Assembly: GCA_005239435.1 (NCBI GenBank)
Contig: SZNP01000004.1
Location: 682,001-746,000 of the forward strand
DNA length: 64,000 nucleotides
Source of the DNA: Halorussus salinisoli
GTDB lineage: Archaea > Halobacteriota > Halobacteria > Halobacteriales > Haladaptataceae
Direction of reading: 5' to 3'
Part shown: positions 55,136-64,000 of the stretch, in pieces
Layout of the letters: each line of letters starts with the position of its first letter
Numbering within the stretch: position 1 is the stretch's first letter
Notes under the pieces: model-generated
What the model was told of the DNA's origin: nothing
The model's database searches: none
What the model saw: the letters and a program-made list of their open reading frames with translations, nothing else
Position numbers and translations under genes: made by a program

Positions 55136-55487
55136 TCGTGAATCGCTATGTGGAAGGAGCCAACCAGGATACCTTGAGTCTACCGGATACTAGTCTCTCG
55201 TAGATTCCGACAACTACGTAGAGATCGGCATGCAATAGAGTGCAGTGAGAGGCCAACCCAACTGGCCACATCAAACCGACCAAATTACCGGAACTCCTCA
55301 CACCATTTCCCGGTCTGAACTGATGACAGGCTGATTCTCAATGCCGACCCTTATAAAACATATGTTCATTGCCACTTAGGCAACCTCGACTCACCGGATT
55401 CTTCGAAGAACCTTGAACCTCTATATGTCGAGTAATCAGCCACCAACCCTTGATGAGGTCGGCGACCAAACGGAATACTGTCTAACG
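55136..55487. other. Upstream region of the USP gene
   Basis: 352 bases without another gene. CTTATAAAAC at about 55350-55359 is a TATA box. It would give a leader of roughly 110 bases to the ATG used here, or about 45 to an in-frame ATG at 55425, so the start is uncertain. No other element was recognised. Confidence 0.45.
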
Positions 55488-56345
55488 ATGTTCGACGACA
55501 TCCTCGTCCCCACGGACGGCAGTCCCTGTGCAGAGGTGGCCGCCGAGTACGCCGAGGACCTGGCGACACGGTATGATGCGACCGTTCACGCACTCTGCGT
55601 CGTCGATCCGCGCGCGCTCGAAAACGCCCCACAGTACGACCAACTCAAAGAGGAGCGATCTGAAATTGCAGAACGAACCTGCGCGAAGTTGTCTATGACT
55701 GGAGTCAAGACCAAAGAAGCCGTTCACACCGACGTCCCCCATACAGCAATTCTACAGTATGCAAAGGATCAAGGAATCGATCTCATCGTGATGGGAACTC
55801 ACGGGCGAACCGGCGTCGAACGGTATTTGCTCGGGAGTGTCACCGAGAAGGTCGTTCGGCTCTCGGACGTGCCAGTGCTGACGGTCAAAGCTGAAGGCTG
55901 CGGTGAGGTTACCTACCCCTACACCGACATATTAGTGCCAACTGACGGAAGTGAGGGAGCTGAGGCCGCTGTCGGCCCTGCCGTCGATATCGCCCACACC
56001 TACGATGCCCGCGTACACGCACTCTCCGTCATCGATACGATGGCGATGGGAGTTGACGTCTGGTCAGGGGCAATCCTCGACGCACTCGAAGAATCGGCAC
56101 AGTCGGCGGTAGAGTCCATCGAGGAGCAAGCTACCGAAGCGTCGGTGTCTGCGGTCGAAACTGCGATAGAACACCGGAATCCCTATCGAGGGATTCTTTC
56201 CTACGTCGAGGAGCACGATATCGATCTGGTCGTGATGGGCACTCACGGACGCAGTGGCATCGAGCGATATCTCCTCGGGAGCGTCACTGAGAAAACAGTG
56301 CGTACGTCACCGGTGCCTGTGATGACGGTTCGGCAACCAACGTAG
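55488..56345 (+). CDS. Tandem universal stress protein (two UspA domains)
   Basis: 285 residues made of two UspA domains, 1-145 and 147-285. Each begins with a DILVPTDGS-type strand (MFDDILVPTDGSPCAE and YTDILVPTDGSEGAE) and has the ATP-binding signature (GTHGRTGVERYLLGSVTEKVV and GTHGRSGIERYLLGS). Both copies keep the G2xG9xGS/T pattern, so both may bind ATP. The in-frame start at 55413 adds 25 residues; ATG 55488 matches the usual first strand. It precedes the broken APC permease gene; USP domains and APC transporters often go together in haloarchaea. Confidence 0.9.
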   Translation: MFDDILVPTDGSPCAEVAAEYAEDLATRYDATVHALCVVDPRALENAPQYDQLKEERSEIAERTCAKLSMTGVKTKEAVHTDVPHTAILQYAKDQGIDLIVMGTHGRTGVERYLLGSVTEKVVRLSDVPVLTVKAEGCGEVTYPYTDILVPTDGSEGAEAAVGPAVDIAHTYDARVHALSVIDTMAMGVDVWSGAILDALEESAQSAVESIEEQATEASVSAVETAIEHRNPYRGILSYVEEHDIDLVVMGTHGRSGIERYLLGSVTEKTVRTSPVPVMTVRQPT

Positions 56346-56512
56346 TTCTGGGAGCTATGTGGTCTACCTCTCGAGATAGCATTTATGAACGTCGAGTTTC
56401 CATAGAAAACACCCTCTAATCGAAGTCCAGGGCTCGAGTCATCCGCTCCTAGTGGTGAATTGCTGCAATTCGAGGCCTCATTCTTTTCCAAGAAGGCCTG
56501 TTATCCCTGATG

Positions 56513-57729
56513 ATGGCTGAGATCAAACGAGCAGTGGGTCTGCTCGAAGCGTCGGTCTATGGCGTTGGTCTCATTCTCGGGGCGTGAATCTACGCCATCC
56601 TGGGCGAGGCGGTCGCAGAAACCGGTGAATCGATCATCGTCTCCTTTGTGCTTGCTTCCGGCGTCGCTACCTTCACGGGCTTGAGTTACGCCGAACTCGC
56701 GTCACGCTATCCGAAGGGTGAAGGCGAGTATCTCTACGCGTGGGCCGCGTTCAGGAACAAACGGCTCTCGGAAGTCACGGCACTCCTCCGCGTACTCACC
56801 GGAATCATCTCCGCGGCAGCGGTCGTACTCGCGTTCGGTGGCTACCTCGCTGCCTTTGTTCCCCTCTCGATTGTGCCCATGGCAGTCGGCCTCCTCGTCG
56901 TGATGTCGATCATCAACTTCTGGGGCATCGAGACCTCCGCGAAGGTGAACTTGCTGTTCACCGCAATCGAGATCGTTGGCCTCCTATTCATCATCGCCCT
57001 CGGAATCGGGTCGTGGGATACGGTCGAATTTGGCCAGTTCAGTCAAGGGACGACTGGCGTTCTCAGTGCGACCTTTCTGTTGTTTTTCGCCTACGTGGGG
57101 TCGAATCACTGGTGAACATCGCCGAGGAGATGAAGAATCCATCAAAGACGATTCCGTGAGCCATCGGCATCTCGATCGTCCTCTCGACGGTCGTCTACAT
57201 GCTGGTCAGACTCTCTGAACTCGGGCTCGTAGACTGGCAGGTGTTAGGCGAATCGCCAGCCCCGCTGGCCGAAGTTGCGCTCGCGGGATGGGGTGAAGGA
57301 GCGTTCGTCGTCCTCTCTGCGATCGCGCTGTTTGCGACGGCGAACACCGTGTTAATCGTACTCATTTCGACGTCACGCGTCGTCTACGGCGTCTCGAAGG
57401 AGGAATACAATTCGTTCCCCTCGGTATTCGCTCGGGTACATTCGAATCGGAAGACGCCGTACGTGGCGGTCTTACTGGTCGCAGCCGTCACGATTCCGTT
57501 CGCATTGGTCGGCGATCTCGGATTCGTCGCCGGACTAGCGAACCTGGCTCTGTTGGCCGTGTTCATCATCGTGAACCTATCCCTCCTGAAACTCCGGTAC
57601 GCAGGTGAACCGCGAGACAGCGGATATCGGGCCCCGCTAAACATTGGATATTTCTCGATTACGGCACTCGTCGGCTTGGTATCAAGCCTAGGGTTGATTA
57701 CCTTCTATCTGTTCCAGGTGCTCCTATAA
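56513..57729 (+). pseudogene. APC amino-acid permease gene with two TGA codons and a frameshift
   Basis: About 405 codons. It reads MAEIKRAVGLLEASVYG to LILGA, then TGA (56585-56587) where family members have Gly, then IYAILGEAVAETGESI and normal APC helices up to LFFAYVG. A single base is missing near 57101 (expected GGGTTC, seen GGGTC), and the frame continues ESLVNIAEEMKNPSKTIP with a second TGA (57157-57159) before AIGISIVLSTVVYMLV. The rest, to LITFYLFQVLL, is intact. Three separate lesions mean the carrier is dead. It was probably an amino-acid transporter paired with the USP gene. Confidence 0.85.
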
Positions 57730-57844
57730 AGCCCGACGAGTTCTCCTCTTCTCCCGTGGACTCCAGTAGCTTCGGGCGCTTTCAACAGGCCGAAATATAC
57801 TAGACGCCGACGAGAACAATTGGATCGAGGCACGTTTCGAGTTC

Positions 57845-58228
57845 TCAGGCCAGTTCGATCCTATCCTTGCACGCATCGATGAAGTCGGGAAGGGTGGCGG
57901 CTACGTCCGGTTCGAGCATGATCGTGACACCGCGCTTATCGTCTAGGAAGAGGTGAATCGCCTTTCCCCGCTCGTAGTTCACGATGAGGTAATCGGACTC
58001 GCCGAGATGGAAATACACCCCTTCCGCGTGTCGCTTGTTGTAGACTGCCAATGAGCGGTGAATTACGTAATCGAGCTGTATACCCTTAAGGTCCCCTTCT
58101 AGGTCCTTCCGAACGTGGTGGAACCGGTAATCGTAGCTCTTGCTGTTGTAGTTCACAACCCATCGCAGGTCTTCGCCGTACTGTTCTCGGAGGAAGGAGA
58201 CTAAGTCGTCGAAATCGAACTTGGCCAT
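57845..58228 (-). CDS. Haloarchaeal protein of unknown function
   Basis: 127 residues from MAKFDFDDLVSFLREQYG. Not recognised. It has mixed alpha/beta character, with a beta-strand core DYLIVNYERGKAIHLFLDD and RGVTIMLEP, is very acidic, and has no cysteine cluster or membrane segment. The pattern YNSKSYDYRFHHVRKDLEG looks conserved. The ATG at 58228 is chosen because the upstream extension to 58711 runs antisense into the Mrp gene. It lies 57 bases downstream of the Mrp operon on the same strand and could be read through from it. Confidence 0.65.
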   Translation of the reverse strand: MAKFDFDDLVSFLREQYGEDLRWVVNYNSKSYDYRFHHVRKDLEGDLKGIQLDYVIHRSLAVYNKRHAEGVYFHLGESDYLIVNYERGKAIHLFLDDKRGVTIMLEPDVAATLPDFIDACKDRIELA

Positions 58229-58284
58229 ACGGTGTTTAGTTTCTCGGTCGTCAAAAATAGTGTGACGTGATACCGATTCCAATG

Positions 58285-60009
58285 TCATATGACGAACACC
58301 GCCAACAGGAGGACGAGAACGAGGACAACTGCGAGGACTCCGACGCCGATAGACTGACTGGTAGACGTCGAGAGCGCACTCCCGTCCCGCCCGGTGGGAG
58401 CGACGAGAATCGACCGGAGGCTTTCTCGTATCCGCTCGCCGACGCGGTTGATGCCGTCTTCCACAGCTCCCGCGCCCGCGACGCTTACCGCCACAAGACG
58501 TCGGCCGACCGGGTGATAGACGATATCGAGATCGGCGACGGGCGTGACATGGCTCAGGCGGGTTCGAATAACGAAAAATGCGACGACGCCCGCCGCGGTC
58601 ACACCCCCAGCCTTCAGAAACTGCTTGCCCGCAAAGGGTTTCGCGCTGACGACCCCCTCCGCCGGTAGTAGTCCGAACAGGAGCGTCGGGACCATCCCGA
58701 AGAGGACACACAGTGCAGCGACGCTCCCGAGGACCCCGAGTTCGATCGATCGCAGATCGGTGTATTCCGTCTCTGACTCACCCCGAAGGAAAGCGTAATA
58801 GCCGAATTTCGAGAAGGAGACGACGGTCCCGACGCCGCCGAAGAGGAGGGCGTACCAGAGGACATCAAAGCCTGCTTTCTCGACTCCGTCGAGGACCATC
58901 CCTTTGCTAACAAATCCGTTGAATCCCGGAACGCCCGCGATAGACAGCGCCGCGACGAGGAACACGCCCGCGGTGAGAGGCATCGCTCGCCCGAGGCCGC
59001 CAATTTTCTTCAGGCTCTCCTCACCCGTACGGTGGATCACGACGCCAGCGACCATGAACAGGAGGCTCTTGTACAAGATGTTGTTGACGAGGTGTGCGAG
59101 CGCTCCCGCGTCAGCGAGCGCCGCTCCGATTCCGAATCCCGCGACCATATACCCTACCTGTGAAACGATGTGATAACTGAGCAACCGACGCATGTCCGTC
59201 TGGAGAATGGCGAGCGTGACGCCGAACAGTACCATCGCGCCGCCGACGTACGCTAGGACGACGTGTCCATCGGGAAATGCGCGGACGATTGAGTAGGCAC
59301 CGACCTTCGTGGTGATTGCAGCGAGGACGACGCTCGTTGCGACGTGCGTCCGCGGGTACGTATCGACGAGCCAGACATGCAGGCCGACGAAGCCAGCGTT
59401 GATTCCGATACCGAGGGCCGCGAACGTCGCCGGGAGTCCCGCGGTGATCCCGTCACCGTACAGGAATGTACCGACCTCGGCGTAGTGGAGCAGGACGCCG
59501 GCCATCAACGCGAGACCGCCGATCTCGTGATAGATGGCGTATCGGGTACCGACACTCCAGTCGCTCGACCGGTGCCAGACGAGGACAGTCGCCCATACTG
59601 CCATCAGTTCCCAGAAGACGACGAGCGTCAGCCAGTCGCCCGCGACGGCGGCGCCCATCCCCGAACCGACGTACGCCAGCGCGTACGCCGTCTGACGTCG
59701 GTCCCCACCGGTTGCAAATAGGTATCCGGTCCCCGCGGCAGCGATGAACCCGAACGCGACCGCGAGGAGACGCGAATAGACGTCAACGCTGAACAGCACC
59801 ACCTCGAAACCGAACAGCGACGTTCGGACGTACGTTCCCGCCGGGACAGCGAGCAGCCAGCCACACGTTCCGATTGCCACAGCGGCGGCGACGGCGTGCC
59901 CGACGCGCCGCGGGAGTATCACCACGGCGACGGCGAGCCCGAACAGGGCGATCGCCGGCGGCACGGTCGTGAGAGCGTCTAGAGCGAGACCGGTGAGGGG
60001 CACGCTCAT
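58285..60009 (-). CDS. Mrp antiporter subunit D-like membrane protein
   Basis: 574 residues, about 14 predicted membrane segments, proton-translocating NuoL/M/N-MrpD family. The conserved glutamate is in VFWELMAVW near residue 133, and the lysine in NNILYKSLLFM near 310. The C-terminal 60 residues include a soluble stretch and a last helix. It overlaps the upstream gene by four bases (ATGA) and ends the operon. It is one of three MrpD-like subunits here, consistent with haloarchaeal Mrp/Mnh operons with several D-type genes. Confidence 0.9.
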   Translation of the reverse strand: MSVPLTGLALDALTTVPPAIALFGLAVAVVILPRRVGHAVAAAVAIGTCGWLLAVPAGTYVRTSLFGFEVVLFSVDVYSRLLAVAFGFIAAAGTGYLFATGGDRRQTAYALAYVGSGMGAAVAGDWLTLVVFWELMAVWATVLVWHRSSDWSVGTRYAIYHEIGGLALMAGVLLHYAEVGTFLYGDGITAGLPATFAALGIGINAGFVGLHVWLVDTYPRTHVATSVVLAAITTKVGAYSIVRAFPDGHVVLAYVGGAMVLFGVTLAILQTDMRRLLSYHIVSQVGYMVAGFGIGAALADAGALAHLVNNILYKSLLFMVAGVVIHRTGEESLKKIGGLGRAMPLTAGVFLVAALSIAGVPGFNGFVSKGMVLDGVEKAGFDVLWYALLFGGVGTVVSFSKFGYYAFLRGESETEYTDLRSIELGVLGSVAALCVLFGMVPTLLFGLLPAEGVVSAKPFAGKQFLKAGGVTAAGVVAFFVIRTRLSHVTPVADLDIVYHPVGRRLVAVSVAGAGAVEDGINRVGERIRESLRSILVAPTGRDGSALSTSTSQSIGVGVLAVVLVLVLLLAVFVI

Positions 60010-61541
60010 CCGACCGTCACCTCCACGACCTGTACTGCGAGGTCATAGAACGGGAGTTCGGTCGGAACGATCCCGTACACAACGGCGACGGCGACCGCGA
60101 CTGCGACCGGAACGAGCAGTCGCCAGTCCGTTTCGACTCGCCACGCCCGAGACTCCCGGTCGTGACCGCCATCGGTATGAAGAGACCCGCTCGCTCCTGC
60201 GTCCGCGGGTTGCGAGTCGGTGAAGAAGGCCTCGGCAAGGATCGGCCAGAAGAACAGGAGTTTGAAGAGTCCCGCGACGAGGAGTGCGGCTCCGAACACC
60301 GGGTAGTCGCTCATGAACAGCCCGACCAGTAGATGCCACTTGCTGACGAACCCCGCGACCAGCGGGAGCCCAATCAGGCCAGCGCTCGCAATGCCGAACG
60401 CCGTCATCGTCACCGGCAAGCGACGCCCGATTCCCTGTAGCTCGTCGATACGTTCGACGTGCGTCTCAACGTAGATGACCCCCGCACAGAAGAACAGGAC
60501 GATCTTCATGAACGCGTGCGCAGAGAGGTGTAACAGCGCGCCACGGACGGCTGCCGGCGTCAGTACAGCGAGGCCGATCACGATGTACGAGAGCTGACTC
60601 ACCGTGGAGTAAGCCAGACCGCGCTTCAGCCGGTCCTGTCGCAACGCGAGGACGGCGGCGATTAACATGGTGACGGCCGCGATAGCCGCCAGCGGGAGAC
60701 CCACGCCGAGCGTCTTGACGCTATCCGAGCCGAACACGTAGAGGACGACGCGGGCGATGCCGAACACGCCGCTTTTGACTACTGCGACGGCGTGGAGTAG
60801 TCCCGACACCGGCGTAGGGGCGACCATCGCGTCGGGCAGCCAGCCGTGGAGCGGCATCAGCGCCGCCTTGACTCCGAAGCCCGCGATCAGCAGTGCGAAC
60901 GCGGCGCGAGCGAGTAACGGCTCCGTGGTCAGGGCCCCTCCGAGCCCGCCGGGGGTGAAGCCAGTGGTACCGGCGAGCGCGTGAACGAGGAGGGTACCGG
61001 CGAGGACGGCGACTCCGCCGCCGAGCGTATAGAGGACGTACTTGTGACCCGCCTTTCGGGCCGTCTCGGTCCGCTTGTGGACGACGAGCGGATACGTGGC
61101 AATCGTGAGTAGTTCATAGAACACGAACAGCGTGAGCAGGTTCCCCGCGAACGCGACACCGACAGCGGTGCTCAGACTCGCCGCGAAGGCGGCGAAGTAC
61201 CGCGTCTGGTACTTTTCGTCTAGGCTACGCACATATCCGACGCTGTAGAGGCTCGCCACGATCCAGAGTCCGCTCGCCAGCAGTGCGAAAAGCGCTCCGA
61301 GCGCGTCAACCCGGAGCGTGAGCGTTGCTCCCGGGAGGAACGTCGCGTCAGGTGTCGTATAGGTGACGCCCCGGAGACTGCCCCGAACGAGCGCGAGCAC
61401 GACGGCGAACTTCACGAGCGCGGAGGCGATCGTCCACGACTCGCGGACGTTCGGCCGCGCCCGACTTACCAGGATCAGCGGGACCGCGACTGCCGACGCG
61501 CCCACGGCGACAATCGGCAGCAGTGACGATACTTCTGTCAT
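60006..61541 (-). CDS. Mrp antiporter subunit D-like membrane protein
   Basis: 511 residues, about 14 membrane segments. The conserved glutamate is in FVFYELLTIATYPLV near residue 140, with histidine and lysine residues in LHLSAHAFMKIVLFF near 340. WLPDAMVAPTPVSGLLHAVAVVKSG is the family's signature around the proton path. Both ends overlap neighbours by four bases, so subunits are made in fixed ratio. It transports protons as part of a Na+/H+ exchange complex. Confidence 0.92.
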   Translation of the reverse strand: MTEVSSLLPIVAVGASAVAVPLILVSRARPNVRESWTIASALVKFAVVLALVRGSLRGVTYTTPDATFLPGATLTLRVDALGALFALLASGLWIVASLYSVGYVRSLDEKYQTRYFAAFAASLSTAVGVAFAGNLLTLFVFYELLTIATYPLVVHKRTETARKAGHKYVLYTLGGGVAVLAGTLLVHALAGTTGFTPGGLGGALTTEPLLARAAFALLIAGFGVKAALMPLHGWLPDAMVAPTPVSGLLHAVAVVKSGVFGIARVVLYVFGSDSVKTLGVGLPLAAIAAVTMLIAAVLALRQDRLKRGLAYSTVSQLSYIVIGLAVLTPAAVRGALLHLSAHAFMKIVLFFCAGVIYVETHVERIDELQGIGRRLPVTMTAFGIASAGLIGLPLVAGFVSKWHLLVGLFMSDYPVFGAALLVAGLFKLLFFWPILAEAFFTDSQPADAGASGSLHTDGGHDRESRAWRVETDWRLLVPVAVAVAVAVVYGIVPTELPFYDLAVQVVEVTVG

Positions 61542-63001
61542 GATTCTACGAGTGCGGTGACGGTCGGTTCGACGAGCGAAGCGATTCCGATGGCGGCGAA
61601 CCCGAGCCCGACGGTCGCTACCGCTGCACCGACGGCTACGGCACGCATGCCGAAAGAGGCGTGCCTTTCGGAGACATTCCTCTCCGTCCCGATATTCCGG
61701 TCATCACGCACGTAGAGCTGTTGGACCAGCGTTCCGAAGTACGTGAGCGAGAGGAGCGTACTCACGAGGACCAGTACCAGCATCGACCACGATCCGGCCT
61801 CGATAGCACCCACGGCGATGTACCACTTCGCCACGAACCCTACCGTCGGCGGAATGCCGACCATACCGAGGCCGATCACCGCGAGCGAGCCGCTGGCCCA
61901 CGGGGCTCGCTGTCCCAACCCCGCGTACTCCTCTACGGAAGCGGCCCCGGTCCGAGACGCGACGACGCCGGCGGCCGCGAACAGGCCGCCCTTCATCACC
62001 GCGTGGCCGAGCAACTGGACGACGGCACCGACGACTGCCGGAACGGTTCCAAGTCCGATCCCCACGGTGGCGAGTCCGAACTGTGCGACCGACGAGTACG
62101 CGAAGATACGCTTCACCGACGACTGCCTGGACGCGAGGACGCCCCCGGCGATGACGCTTACTCCCGCGAGAAGCAGAATCACCTCGTCAACAATCGGATG
62201 GACAGCGAAAAATCGAACTGTGAACACTCCGAAGACCAGCCTGATCAGCGCGTATCCGGCGACCGTCGAGACGAGCGCCGAGAGAAGCACGCTCACCGCC
62301 GCCGGCGCGTGCTCGTATGCGTCGGGCTGCCAGACGTGCAACGGATACAGCGCCATCTTGACCGCCAGTCCGACGCCGATAAACGCGAACGCGGCGAGTG
62401 TCAGCGTTGATTCCCGGGGAAGATGTGTGGCGAGGTCGACCATGTTCAGCGTCCCGGTTGCGACGTATAGGTACCCGACCCCGAGCAGGTACAGGGTCGC
62501 GCCGACTGTTCCGAGCAAGAGGTATTTGAGCGCGGCGAGCGCGGCCCGTCCGCCGGAGGCGCGGGCGACCAATGCGTAAGCGGCGAGGCCGCTGATTTCG
62601 AGGAAGACGTACAGGTTGAACACGTCGCCGGTGACACAGACTCCCGTCAGTCCGGCGACCAGCAGGAGATAGAGGCTGTAGAAAGGATTCGACCGCGGAC
62701 CGCCGATCCGCGTGTACGCTGTGAGCGCGACCGAAACGACTGCCACGAGAAGTACGAACGGAGCCGAAAGCCCGTCCGCAACCAGTTCGATACCTACCGG
62801 TGGTGTGAATCCACCGACCCCGTAGGAGAGCGTTCCGCCCTTGACGACGAGCACGCCGAGATAGCCCGCGAGCGCCGTCTGGATTACGAGGGCGGCCGTC
62901 GCAATCGGCCAGCCGCTATCCTCGAAGATTCGGCCAACGATCGGCGGCAGGACGGCCGCGCTAATCGGGACCGCGACGAGTGCGGCAAGGACTTCACTCA
63001 T
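61538..63001 (-). CDS. Mrp antiporter subunit D
   Basis: 487 residues, about 14 membrane segments. The conserved glutamate is in NLYVFLEISGLAAYALV near residue 133, the helix motif WQPDAYEHAPAAVSVLLSALVSTVAGYAL near 223 is characteristic of MrpD, and LGHAVMKGGLFAAAG near 330 holds the conserved lysine. It is the closest of the three to classical MrpD and follows MrpC, as in bacterial mrp operons. It overlaps the MrpC end by eight bases. Confidence 0.92.
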   Translation of the reverse strand: MSEVLAALVAVPISAAVLPPIVGRIFEDSGWPIATAALVIQTALAGYLGVLVVKGGTLSYGVGGFTPPVGIELVADGLSAPFVLLVAVVSVALTAYTRIGGPRSNPFYSLYLLLVAGLTGVCVTGDVFNLYVFLEISGLAAYALVARASGGRAALAALKYLLLGTVGATLYLLGVGYLYVATGTLNMVDLATHLPRESTLTLAAFAFIGVGLAVKMALYPLHVWQPDAYEHAPAAVSVLLSALVSTVAGYALIRLVFGVFTVRFFAVHPIVDEVILLLAGVSVIAGGVLASRQSSVKRIFAYSSVAQFGLATVGIGLGTVPAVVGAVVQLLGHAVMKGGLFAAAGVVASRTGAASVEEYAGLGQRAPWASGSLAVIGLGMVGIPPTVGFVAKWYIAVGAIEAGSWSMLVLVLVSTLLSLTYFGTLVQQLYVRDDRNIGTERNVSERHASFGMRAVAVGAAVATVGLGFAAIGIASLVEPTVTALVES

Positions 63002-63401
63002 CGGCCGACCCTCCCTGTGATTCGCCGTCTGGTCCGTTCCGTGATTCGTCGATTCGTCCCTCCCTGAGAACGTCTTCCCGGAGCGTACCGTACTCGCGGT
63101 GGATGCGGACGACGAGCGCGAGCGCGACCGCCGTGACGCTCACGCCGACGACGATAGCGGTGAGCACGAGGACCTGCGGGAGCGGATTGGCGTACGGTCC
63201 TCCGCCGGGTTCGACGATAGGCGGTGACCCGCCGGTGCGGTACCCGGTGGTGATGAAAAACAACAAAACGCCAGTCTGGAAAACGTTGAGCCCGATCACT
63301 TTCTTGACGAGGTTGTCGTCGTCGATGAGAACGAACAAACCGACTCCGACGAGGACCACGAACCCCACGTAGTTGAGCCGGGCGAGGAACAGATCGATCA
63401 C
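62994..63401 (-). CDS. Mrp antiporter subunit C (NuoK-like)
   Basis: 135 residues with three membrane helices and a hydrophilic C-terminal tail of about 35 residues. GLNVFQTGVLLFFITTGYR and DPLPQVLVLTAIVVGVS-type segments (here NPLPQVLVLTAIVVG) are the NuoK/MrpC hallmarks. It overlaps MrpB by four bases and MrpD by eight. Confidence 0.92.
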   Translation of the reverse strand: MIDLFLARLNYVGFVVLVGVGLFVLIDDDNLVKKVIGLNVFQTGVLLFFITTGYRTGGSPPIVEPGGGPYANPLPQVLVLTAIVVGVSVTAVALALVVRIHREYGTLREDVLREGRIDESRNGPDGESQGGSADE

Positions 63402-63841
63402 TCGTACTCCCCCTCCGCGTCGAACCCGCCAGATATCTCGAAAAACAGGATGACGATGGTCGCAGCCACGGTCACTCCGATGCCCACTTCGACCAGTTCG
63501 ATGGCGTAGAGTGCCCCCTTACTTCCTGGATAGGCGGTGAACTCGAGGAACGTCCCGCCGTAGACAGCCGTCACGATGCCGACGACTGCGAAAACGGCAA
63601 CGCCGAGGACTGTGAAGGCTGTGAGGACGGTCTGGTTGAGCCACTGACCGGTCTGATCGATGCCGAACGCGAACGCTATCGTAACAACTACCGATGCGAC
63701 GACCGTGCCGCCCTGGAACCCGCCACCGGCACTTTTCGCTCCGTGGAACATCGTGAACAGGCCGAACGTAAAGACGAACGGCGCGATCAGTCGAACCGTC
63801 TTTGTGACGACGACGCTCTCGGTCTGGCGGTCTTCGCGCAC
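63398..63841 (-). CDS. Mrp antiporter subunit B (MnhB)
   Basis: 147 residues, four membrane helices. FTFGLFTMFHGAKSAGGGFQGG near residues 23-45 is the MnhB family signature (typically H-G-x-x-x-P/A-GGGF). The start is GTG 63841, three bases from the previous stop. The C-terminus ends in an acidic tail. Confidence 0.9.
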   Translation of the reverse strand: MREDRQTESVVVTKTVRLIAPFVFTFGLFTMFHGAKSAGGGFQGGTVVASVVVTIAFAFGIDQTGQWLNQTVLTAFTVLGVAVFAVVGIVTAVYGGTFLEFTAYPGSKGALYAIELVEVGIGVTVAATIVILFFEISGGFDAEGEYE

Positions 63842-63843
63842 GC

Positions 63844-64000
63844 TCAGAGCACCTCCTTCCGGAAGACGACGAGCACCGACAGCCCCGCTGCGAACACGAC
63901 CGTGACCTCACCGAACGTATCGAACGCACGGTAGCCAGCGAGGATCGCCGTCACGACGTTCTCGATACCGAACTGCGGGACGGACTGCTGGAGATAATAC
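63844..64000 (-). CDS. MrpB-like/DUF4040-type subunit, 5' part outside window
   Basis: Only the last 51 residues are visible: QQSVPQFGIENVVTAILAG, then YRAFDTFGEVTVVFAAG and VVFRKEVL, then TGA. This is the usual end of MbhE/MrpB-type subunits fused to or preceding MnhB (R-x-F-D-T-x-G-E). The stop is two bases before the MnhB GTG, showing tight coupling. The start and the rest of the operon lie beyond the right edge. Confidence 0.85.
   Translation of the reverse strand, partial: YYLQQSVPQFGIENVVTAILAGYRAFDTFGEVTVVFAAGLSVLVVFRKEVL

Noticed and set aside
2954..57159. SelA-like gene plus several in-frame TGA codons read as a possible selenocysteine or recoding system
   Set aside because: The TGAs replace Arg or Gly, not Cys; one gene also has a frameshift; SelA is the bacterial enzyme; no SECIS-like or tRNA-Sec gene was seen.
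57845..58711. 288-residue extension of the 57845 protein
   Set aside because: The first 160 residues are antisense to the Mrp subunit gene and arginine-rich; the real start is ATG 58228.
1..64000. CRISPR array, tRNA or rRNA genes
   Set aside because: No regularly spaced direct repeats and no cloverleaf or rRNA sequence were noticed on reading either strand; a covariance search would settle this.

Overview
The window is chromosomal or megaplasmid DNA from a haloarchaeon (class Halobacteria). The predicted proteins are strongly acidic. Many promoters are archaeal TATA boxes about 25-30 bases upstream of the start codon (leaderless genes). Exported proteins use Tat signals with twin arginines, and haloarchaeal TnpB tails and TRAM and USP proteins are present. 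No rRNA, tRNA or CRISPR array was seen.

Positions 1 to about 50.3 kb form one long catabolic supercluster for nitrogen-containing acids, amides and peptides. From left to right it holds: a minus-strand group (MDR oxidoreductase, Asp/Glu racemase, enolase-superfamily enzyme, SelA-like PLP enzyme; 1-4426); a SnoaL protein; an MFS carrier with an M24 pseudo-peptidase and a kynurenine-formamidase-type cyclase (5715-8990); a dipeptide-type ABC importer with a fused two-domain ATPase (9279-15236); two divergent amidases; an MFS carrier and an L-asparaginase; a DAO-type flavoenzyme; a thiamine-diphosphate enzyme; a second enolase-superfamily enzyme; an AtuA-like (DUF1446), DUF4387 and MmgE/PrpD operon followed by an aspartate dehydrogenase; a DUF and MFS pair; a beta-hydroxyacid dehydrogenase and a threonine-dehydratase-like enzyme facing a second aspartate dehydrogenase; a CUT1 sugar-type ABC importer (36353-40852); and a second dipeptide-type importer interleaved with an M20 peptidase, a DUF1028 protein and an amidohydrolase (41094-50335). 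Import, deamidation, epimerisation, dehydration and aspartate-linked ammonia chemistry recur throughout. No dedicated transcription regulator was recognised in these 50 kb.

Positions 50.3-57.7 kb are a decaying zone. It holds a frameshifted thioredoxin-like gene, a small gene with an in-frame TGA, a truncated glyoxalase-like gene, a junction between the remains of an SRAP gene and an enolase-superfamily gene, the first part of an IS630-type transposase, and an APC permease with two TGA codons and a frameshift. Intact genes between them are a second DAO-type oxidoreductase, a TRAM-domain protein and a double UspA protein. Two TnpB (IS1341-type) 3' end relics lie in the catabolic part, near 4.5 and 9.0 kb.

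The right end (58285-64000) is an overlapping minus-strand operon for an Mrp-type Na+/H+ antiporter (MrpB-like end, MrpB, MrpC and three MrpD-like subunits). It is probably the conserved core bordering the accessory region. Functions are assigned from visible motifs and family knowledge; substrates and pathways are inference.
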